A stretch of DNA of 6,407 nucleotides, taken from Halomonas sp. (GTDB lineage: Bacteria; Pseudomonadota; Gammaproteobacteria; Pseudomonadales; Halomonadaceae). Of this stretch, positions 1 to 4,699 are shown one piece after another (position 1 is the first letter of the stretch; the number at the start of each line of letters is the position of its first letter). Position numbers and translations under genes: made by a program. A model generated the notes under the pieces. The model made no database searches. It worked only from the letters and a program-made list of their open reading frames with translations, and was not told where the DNA came from. The stretch spans positions 1 through 6,407 of the forward strand of contig PWIZ01000315.1 of the NCBI GenBank assembly GCA_003560175.1. Reading direction: 5' to 3'.

Positions 1-1676
1 ACGTTCCCTTCCATCTCGCTGACCACCCAGTGAATGCCGTGCCAGTCCACGTCATCCCCCACCACCGGGTGGCCGCCAACGCGCACGGAGATGAAGTCCG
101 CCAGGGTCATCGTCTTCTCTGTCTGGCTGAGCGTCAGACCATAGACGTCGGCGATATCCTGCATCCGGGCATCGCCGGCGAAGGTAAAGGTGCCGAAGAA
201 GGCCCGCTCCTGCTTGAGTTTGGCCTCGCCATTGAAGAGTCGGTTCAGCGCCGGCAGATCCTCACTGCGACCGATCACGCAGATCACGTCACCCAGCTGC
301 AGTCGGGTGCTGCCCTTGGGGTGCAGCATCACATGGTCACGGAACAGCGCCGAGATCAGCGCCCCCGACGGGAAGCGCAACAGGCGAATCGGCACATCCT
401 CCAGATCCGAGTTTTCCACTTCGTAGACGAACATCTCGAAGTCGTTCTCGGGGAGGATGCCCAGGGGGCCGCGCTGGTTGGGCGTGACCGATGTGGGCAC
501 CTGCACTCGCATCAACCGCGACATCCACCCCAGGGTGCCGCCCTGAATCAGCAGCGAGAGCAGCACCACCGCAAAGGCCACGTTGAAGTAGAGCGTGGCG
601 TTCTCCACCCCGCCAATCACCGGGAAGATGGCGAGCACGATGGGCACGGCTCCGCGCAGCCCCACCCAGGCGATGAAACCCGTCTCTCGCCAGCGAAACT
701 TGAAGAAGGGCTTGATGCTGATCAGCACCGCCAGCGGCCTGGCAACGAAGATCAGCGCCAGCGCCACCAGGCTGGCGGGAAGCGCGTACTCGAGCAGTTC
801 ATTGAGATCGACCAGCAGGCCCAGCACCAGGAACAGCCCGATCTGACTCAGCCAGGCCAGGCCGTCATGAACCGGCAGGATGAAGTTGATATGGCGGCCT
901 GGCTGGTTGCCGATCATCAGCCCCGCCAGATAGATCGCCAGGAAGCCGCTGCCGCCAAAGAAGCTGGTGATGCCGAACACGCTGAAGCCCAGCGCCAGGG
1001 CCAGCAGCGAGTAGAGACCGGGGGCAAGATCCACCCAGCGCAGGAGTTTGCCACTGAGCCAGCCCGCGCCCACCCCGATCACGAGCCCCAGGCCGAACTG
1101 CTTCACCAGCAACAGCAGGGTATCAACGGTGCCGCTCAGCTCCCCGACCAGCATCTCGACCAGCACCAGGGTGAGGAAGATCGCCATGGGGTCGTTGGTA
1201 CCGGACTCGATCTCGAGCGTCGCCCCCACCCGCTCGTTGAGATTGACACCGCGACCGCTGAGCATCGAGAACACCGCGGCGGCGTCGGTGGATCCCACGA
1301 TGGCCCCCACCAGCAGCCCCTCCATCAGGGTGAGGTCGAAGATCCACATGGCCAGCACGCCGACGATCCCGCTGGTAATGAAGACGCCGAGGGTGGCCAG
1401 GGACAGGGCCGGACGAAAGCCGACACGAAAGGTCTTGAGGCGGGTACGCAGACCGCCATCCAGCAGGATCATGGCCAGCGCCACGTGGCCAAAGACGAAG
1501 GCCAGGCTGTAATTGTCGAACTCAATGCCGAGCAGGCCATCCTCCCCGGCCAGCATGCCTAACCCGAGAAAGATCAGCAGCAGCGGGAACCCGACAAGGC
1601 TGGAGAGACGGCTGGCCGGGACGCTGAGCCCGATCAACAAGCCGCTGAGTATGAAGATGGTATTGACGGTATCCAT
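1..1676 (-). CDS. nhaP2: K+/H+ antiporter NhaP2 (CvrA), 3' end cut by window edge
   Basis: Inner-membrane CPA1-family antiporter that exchanges cytoplasmic K+ (and Na+ in some members) for H+ and helps control cell volume and pH. My reading of the minus strand gives 558 residues without a stop. The family length is about 578, so roughly 20 C-terminal residues are missing. Residues 1-390 are a hydrophobic antiporter domain; GSTDAAAVFS (128-137) and the ESGTNDP motif (157-163, with the N-D pair of the ion site) are both present, as is VGLRGAVPI (338-346). Residues about 400-483 look like a TrkA-C/RCK_C domain (ALFRDHVMLHPKGSTRLQLGD region), and from about 488 a CorC/HlyC-type C-terminal domain begins. 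Most stretches align directly with E. coli CvrA as I remember it. The start is the ATG at 1676, preceded by GAGG five bases upstream. It is transcribed divergently from the binding-protein gene. Family assignment is firm; ion preference is inferred from the family. Confidence 0.95.
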   Translation of the reverse strand, partial: MDTVNTIFILSGLLIGLSVPASRLSSLVGFPLLLIFLGLGMLAGEDGLLGIEFDNYSLAFVFGHVALAMILLDGGLRTRLKTFRVGFRPALSLATLGVFITSGIVGVLAMWIFDLTLMEGLLVGAIVGSTDAAAVFSMLSGRGVNLNERVGATLEIESGTNDPMAIFLTLVLVEMLVGELSGTVDTLLLLVKQFGLGLVIGVGAGWLSGKLLRWVDLAPGLYSLLALALGFSVFGITSFFGGSGFLAIYLAGLMIGNQPGRHINFILPVHDGLAWLSQIGLFLVLGLLVDLNELLEYALPASLVALALIFVARPLAVLISIKPFFKFRWRETGFIAWVGLRGAVPIVLAIFPVIGGVENATLYFNVAFAVVLLSLLIQGGTLGWMSRLMRVQVPTSVTPNQRGPLGILPENDFEMFVYEVENSDLEDVPIRLLRFPSGALISALFRDHVMLHPKGSTRLQLGDVICVIGRSEDLPALNRLFNGEAKLKQERAFFGTFTFAGDARMQDIADVYGLTLSQTEKTMTLADFISVRVGGHPVVGDDVDWHGIHWVVSEMEGN

Positions 1677-1746
1677 GGCATCCTCGTGGCGGCATATCCG
1701 GCATTATTGCATGAGGCCCGCAGCGGTGCGACGCAGCAGCCGGGGC

Positions 1747-1776
1747 TGGCCAGGCCTTCCCGGCAGCGGATACACT
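1747..1776 (+). promoter_or_regulatory. weak promoter candidate for the binding-protein gene
   Basis: In the 149-bp divergent gap (1677-1825), the best plus-strand sigma-70-like pair I see is TGGCCA (1747-1752) and TACACT (1771-1776), 18 bp apart and each 4/6 to consensus. It would give a leader of about 43 nt before the ATG at 1826. In GC-rich DNA a match this weak could be chance. On the opposite strand, AATAAT (1708-1703) could be a -10 for nhaP2, but I see no acceptable -35. No clear operator or inverted repeat was seen in the gap. Confidence 0.25.
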
Positions 1777-1825
1777 CTTCTGCCGTCGGCCGGTCGGACA
1801 CCGGCACCACTGCCGGAGCCCCTCC

Positions 1826-2980
1826 ATGCCCGACCCTGCCCTGCTCAAGCGTCTTCCCGCTATCGCGTCTGCCCTCATACTGATGCTGGCGACGCTGATG
1901 ACAGTGCCGATGGCGCTGGCCCAGCAGGCCTCACCCCCCGCCGACGCCGAACATAACGATGACACCACCCCGGCGGCCCCCGATGACACAGCCGCGGCCA
2001 CAGAGGCCACTGAAGCCACAGAGCCGAGCACGGTCATTGACTATGGCCCCCGAGTAACACTCACGCCTCCCGAGCCCATCGAGCCGCCGCCGCTCAAGTC
2101 CCTGGAGATCATGCTCGACTGGTACCCCGGGCTCCAGCACGCCGCCCTGCTGATCGCTCAGCACAAGGGCCTGCTGGAACCTCGCGGCCTTCAGGTGACC
2201 CTGACCACCCCCGCCGACCCCAGCCTGCCGACCCGCTTCCTGGCTGCCGGTCGCATCGACCTGGCGGTGAGTCGCCAGCCGCTGCTGCACCTGCAGGTGG
2301 ATCGTGGCCTGCCGTTGGTTCGGGTCGGCACCCTGGTCGATCTTCCCCTGGCAGGGCTGCTGCTGCGCGACAACGGCATCATGGAATCCCCGGCCCAGCT
2401 GGCGGGCAAGCGGATCGGCTATTCAGTGGAAGAGAGCCGAGAGCTGCTCCTGCCGGCGCTGCTCAAGCCCTACGGCATTGCCATCGAGGAGCTGGAGCTG
2501 GTTGACGTCAACTTCAGCGCCGTCATCCGGATGGTCGATGATGAGCTTGACGGCGTGATGACACCCCAGCGCCTCGCGCTGCCCCGCCGACTGGGCGACG
2601 AGGGCGTGACCGCGCGGTCATTTGCCCTGGAGGAGCACGGTATTCCCCGCCATGAGGGGCTGATCCTGGTGGCCAACCGCGACCGACTCGGCGCCCAGCG
2701 GGAGAGTCTGCGACGGCTTCTGGAGGCGCTGGCCGATGCCACCGCCTGGAGCCTGGAGTATCCTGAGGAAGCCTGGGCGCTGCTGGCAGAAAACGAGCCT
2801 GCCCTGGACACCCCGGCGAACCGGGACGCCTGGCCGGCCATGCTGATGCGCCTGAGTGGACGCCCCGCCGCCCTGGACCAGGGCGGCTACAGGCGCTTCG
2901 AGGCCTTCCTATATGAGCAGCGCCTGCTCGAGACCCTCACGCCGGTGGAAAAGCTGGCGGTTGACCTGGGCGCGCCCTGA
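1826..2980 (+). CDS. exported ABC-type substrate-binding protein, NMT1/THI5-like (ThiY/SsuA class)
   Basis: A 384-residue periplasmic binding protein. Residues 1-32 form a signal peptide: basic LLKR, a hydrophobic core at about 12-29, and a probable cleavage after ALA (30-32) before QQ. There is no lipobox cysteine. A disordered linker at 33-90 is rich in Ala, Thr, Asp, Glu and Pro. The binding domain runs from about 91 to 315. It opens with LEIMLDWYPGLQHAALLIAQ, typical of the ThiY/Thi5 fold, followed by a 'GRIDLAVS' segment (142-149) and a 'LAGKRIGY' segment (192-199). Family members bind pyrimidine precursors of thiamine, sulfonates or similar small molecules; the ligand here cannot be read from sequence. 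The start ATG has GGAG at 1815-1818, 7 nt upstream. No permease or ATPase gene lies in the window, so it is an orphan. Its stop overlaps the start of an exonuclease stub (TGATG), which suggests it was once the first gene of a coupled pair. Confidence 0.85.
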   Translation: MPDPALLKRLPAIASALILMLATLMTVPMALAQQASPPADAEHNDDTTPAAPDDTAAATEATEATEPSTVIDYGPRVTLTPPEPIEPPPLKSLEIMLDWYPGLQHAALLIAQHKGLLEPRGLQVTLTTPADPSLPTRFLAAGRIDLAVSRQPLLHLQVDRGLPLVRVGTLVDLPLAGLLLRDNGIMESPAQLAGKRIGYSVEESRELLLPALLKPYGIAIEELELVDVNFSAVIRMVDDELDGVMTPQRLALPRRLGDEGVTARSFALEEHGIPRHEGLILVANRDRLGAQRESLRRLLEALADATAWSLEYPEEAWALLAENEPALDTPANRDAWPAMLMRLSGRPAALDQGGYRRFEAFLYEQRLLETLTPVEKLAVDLGAP

Positions 2981-3021
2981 TGAAGGGCCCGCTGGTCTTC
3001 CTCGACCTCGAGACCACCGGG
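2980..3021 (+). pseudogene. 5' stub of a DnaQ-like (DEDD) 3'-5' exonuclease gene
   Basis: The ATG at 2980 overlaps the TGA of the binding-protein gene by one base, the usual layout for translational coupling. The first 14 codons read MKGPLVFLDLETTG. The FLDLETTG part is the ExoI motif of the DnaQ/DEDD exonuclease family, with the first metal-binding Asp and Glu, and it normally lies at the extreme N-terminus as here. After residue 14 similarity ends. The frame continues to 3180 only as the antisense of the neighbouring hydrolase gene, with a composition unlike any exonuclease (Ser, Arg, Cys-rich). ExoII, ExoIII and about 150 or more expected residues are absent. The junction falls between about 3021 and the hydrolase stop codon at 3027-3029. 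I see no insertion sequence or obvious repeat at the break. A real deletion or rearrangement and an assembly chimera would look the same from here. A chance match is unlikely given motif, position and coupling together. Confidence 0.7.
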
Positions 3022-3026
3022 GTCGG

Positions 3027-3809
3027 CTATACCGCCGTACGCTCGGCAAGAAACGCCTCCACTGACTCGCGAAAGGCCTCTGGCTGTTCGGCATGCAGCC
3101 AGTGCCCGGCCTCCAGGGTCACCACCTCAGCCTCGGGCAGCACCTTCTTCAGGGCGGGCAGCATCGCGTCGGTGACGTAGGAGGAGTTGGCGCCACGCAG
3201 CACCAGGGTCGGCCCCGGAAAGGCGCCCTCGCCCGCTGGCGGTCCCATGATCGTCTCGTAGTCGTCCTGAATCTCGTCGAGCCCCAGGCGCAGTTGCAGG
3301 CCGCCTTCCTCGGCACGCTCCAGGTTGGTGGCCAGGAACAGCCTGACCGCCCGCTCCTTGACGTGCTCACCCAGCAGGTCGTCGGCCTCGCGGCGGTTGG
3401 CCGGTCGGCCCTCCTCGAGGCGGCGCAGTCCGGCGAACACGCTGTCGTGGTCGTGGCCATAGGCCAGCGGGGCGATGTCGCCGACGATCAGCGAGGCCAC
3501 CCGCTCGGGGGACACCCGCGCCAGCGAAATCACCACCTTGCCGCCCATGGAGTGGCCGAGCAGATGGGCCCGCGGTATCTCCAGGCGGTCCAGCAGCTGG
3601 ATCACATCCTCGGCCATGGCGTCATAGCCCATCCCCTCGGCGTGGGGGGAGCGGCCATGGTTACGAAGATCCACGGCGACCACCCGGCGCGTCTCCTGCC
3701 ACGCCTTGACGTGGGAGCGCCAGTTGTCGGCGCTGCCGAACAGGCCATGGATGACCACCAGCGGCACGCCCTCGCCACCGGTATCCTGAAAGTTGAGCTC
3801 TACGGACAT
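3027..3809 (-). CDS. ybfF: alpha/beta-fold hydrolase, YbfF-like esterase
   Basis: A 260-residue cytoplasmic serine hydrolase resembling E. coli YbfF (about 254 residues), which hydrolyses short- and medium-chain acyl esters and acyl-CoA thioesters in vitro. The oxyanion-hole HGLFGSADNW lies at 21-30 and VDLRNHGRSP at 46-55. The nucleophile elbow GHSMGG (85-90) holds Ser87, the DIAP segment supplies the likely acid Asp111, and GHWLHAEQP (235-243) holds His236, so the catalytic triad looks complete. A cap region spans about 118-190. I chose the ATG at 3809 because AAGGAG (3823-3818) sits 8 nt upstream and because MSVELNF begins where the family begins; an in-frame ATG at 3887 would add 26 residues overlapping the yhhQ end. 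It follows yhhQ by 34 nt on the same strand with no terminator visible, so the two are probably co-transcribed. The physiological substrate is unknown. Confidence 0.9.
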   Translation of the reverse strand: MSVELNFQDTGGEGVPLVVIHGLFGSADNWRSHVKAWQETRRVVAVDLRNHGRSPHAEGMGYDAMAEDVIQLLDRLEIPRAHLLGHSMGGKVVISLARVSPERVASLIVGDIAPLAYGHDHDSVFAGLRRLEEGRPANRREADDLLGEHVKERAVRLFLATNLERAEEGGLQLRLGLDEIQDDYETIMGPPAGEGAFPGPTLVLRGANSSYVTDAMLPALKKVLPEAEVVTLEAGHWLHAEQPEAFRESVEAFLAERTAV

Positions 3810-3843
3810 GACACTCTCTCCTTGGCCGGTTCCTCGGCCAGTC

Positions 3844-4527
3844 TCAGAGACGGGGTTGGACCGCTGTAGCGGCCGAGGACTCGCCATCGGTGGTCGCCAG
3901 CAGTCGACGGCTTAGGGTCGCCAGCAGCACGCCGTACAAGGGTACGAAGAACAGCAGGCTGATGATCAGCTTGATGACATAGTCGACCCAGGCGATCTCC
4001 AGCCAATTGGCCGCCATGAAGGGGTCGGGGCTGTTGTAAAAGGCGATAGAAAAGAAGGCGAAGGTATCGGCCAGGTTGCCCAGCACCGTGGAGATCGCCG
4101 GCGCCACCCACCAGGCCTTGAGGCCGCGCAGGCGATCGAACACCTGCACGTCGAGCAGCTGGCCCAACAGGTAGGCCATGAAGCTGGCCACCGCGATGCG
4201 CGCCACGAACAGGTTCCACTCCCCCAGGGCCTCGAGGCCGGCGTAGCTGCCCCGCGGGAACACGACCGACACCACGTAGGAGATCACCAGTGCCGGCAGC
4301 ATGACACGCATCACGATGGCCCGGGCCGGCTCCTTGCCGAACAACCGCACGGTCAGATCGGTGGCCAGGAAAATGAACGGAAAGCTGAAGGCCCCCCAGG
4401 TCGTGTGGAAGCCGAACAGGGTGAACGGCAGCTGCACCAGATAGTTGCTGGCGGCGATCACCAGGACATGAAAGGTGATCAACAGCGCCAGCAGACGGCG
4501 CTGCTGGGCATCAGAAAGCGCGAACAT
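3844..4527 (-). CDS. yhhQ: queuosine precursor transporter YhhQ (VUT family)
   Basis: An inner-membrane transporter of 227 residues (E. coli YhhQ has 221) that imports 7-cyano-7-deazaguanine (preQ0), and preQ1 in some bacteria, for synthesis of the tRNA wobble base queuosine. About six membrane segments are visible, near 11-32, 45-64, 70-90, 105-127, 142-165 and 178-205. Blocks shared with E. coli as I recall it are SNYLVQLP (27-34), GFHTTWGAFSFPFIFLATDL (39-58), LFVARIAVASFMAY (106-119) and MAANWLEIAWVDY (171-183). Two in-frame ATGs lie six bases apart: 4533 and 4527. I prefer 4527 because AAGGA (4539-4535) is then 7 nt upstream, whereas it would be only one base from the ATG at 4533. An extension to 4719 would overlap prpE and has no family support. 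A preQ1-I riboswitch candidate covers the Shine-Dalgarno, which supports the assignment independently. Confidence 0.95.
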   Translation of the reverse strand: MFALSDAQQRRLLALLITFHVLVIAASNYLVQLPFTLFGFHTTWGAFSFPFIFLATDLTVRLFGKEPARAIVMRVMLPALVISYVVSVVFPRGSYAGLEALGEWNLFVARIAVASFMAYLLGQLLDVQVFDRLRGLKAWWVAPAISTVLGNLADTFAFFSIAFYNSPDPFMAANWLEIAWVDYVIKLIISLLFFVPLYGVLLATLSRRLLATTDGESSAATAVQPRL

Positions 4528-4533
4528 GACCAT

Positions 4534-4567
4534 ATCCTTTTTTTGCAGGAGGGGTGAGGGAACCCTC
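4534..4567 (-). promoter_or_regulatory. candidate preQ1-I riboswitch in the yhhQ leader
   Basis: Read on the minus strand, GAGGG (4567-4563) pairs perfectly with CCCTC (4553-4549) to form H1. The loop TTCCCTCA (4562-4555) follows, and C4554 stands directly before the 3' strand of H1, the place of the cytosine that pairs with preQ1 in known class I aptamers. After H1 comes CTGC plus seven A (4544-4538), the A-rich linker that docks in the H1 minor groove. GGA (4537-4535) then can pair with TCC in the loop (4561-4559) to close H2. The GGTTC and CACCC stretches also match the B. subtilis aptamer as I remember it. GGA is part of the yhhQ Shine-Dalgarno, so ligand binding would block translation start. 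The next gene imports queuosine precursors, as known for this riboswitch class. I judged this by eye, without a covariance-model search. Confidence 0.68.
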
Positions 4568-4602
4568 GTGGAACGGGCCGCCGAGGCAGCGTGCGGTGGC
4601 GC

Positions 4603-4631
4603 ATTATACGGACCGCACCCACCGCTGGCCA
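4603..4631 (-). promoter_or_regulatory. sigma-70 promoter of yhhQ
   Basis: On the minus strand a perfect TATAAT -10 box occupies 4608-4603. TGGCCA (4631-4626), 4/6 to the -35 consensus, lies 17 bp upstream. The start of transcription would fall near 4596-4597, giving a leader of about 70 nt that contains the whole riboswitch candidate (4567-4534). It lies between the prpE terminator hairpin and yhhQ, so yhhQ and the hydrolase would be expressed independently of prpE. Confidence 0.65.
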
Positions 4632-4645
4632 TGCCCACCAAGGCA

Positions 4646-4669
4646 GACGCCGCCCCGAAGGGCGGCGTC
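4646..4669 (-). terminator. UUCG hairpin downstream of prpE, probable terminator
   Basis: GACGCCGCCC and GGGCGGCGTC form a perfect 10-bp stem. On the minus strand the loop reads TTCG closed by C-G, the very stable cUUCGg tetraloop. It begins about 30 nt after the prpE stop codon and ends before the yhhQ promoter, the right place for a prpE terminator. The following bases (TGCCTTGG) lack a real U-tract, so termination may be weak or the hairpin may mainly protect the 3' end of the prpE mRNA. Confidence 0.55.
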
Positions 4670-4699
4670 ATGGCGGGTGCCGTTACTGCTGTCGAGATA

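Noticed and set aside
30..1562. 510-codon plus-strand open frame
   Set aside because: It lies wholly antisense to nhaP2, whose minus-strand translation matches the family from end to end. The plus-strand product is Gln, His, Arg and Gly-rich with no recognisable domain. It is a by-product of GC-rich codon use.
1703..1708. AATAAT on the minus strand as the nhaP2 -10 box
   Set aside because: The first position is wrong and the hexamers 16-18 bp upstream match the -35 consensus at two positions at most. Not strong enough to list as a feature.
2980..3180. 66-codon frame as an intact small gene
   Set aside because: Only its first 14 codons resemble a known protein; the rest is the antisense of the hydrolase 3' end. 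It is better described as a truncated stub.
3093..3869. 258-codon plus-strand open frame
   Set aside because: Antisense to the hydrolase gene, which has an intact catalytic triad and ribosome-binding site. The plus-strand product has no recognisable domain.
3810..3887. 26-residue N-terminal extension of the hydrolase
   Set aside because: It would overlap the end of yhhQ, has no family similarity, and ignores the well-placed AAGGAG at 3823-3818 that serves the ATG at 3809.
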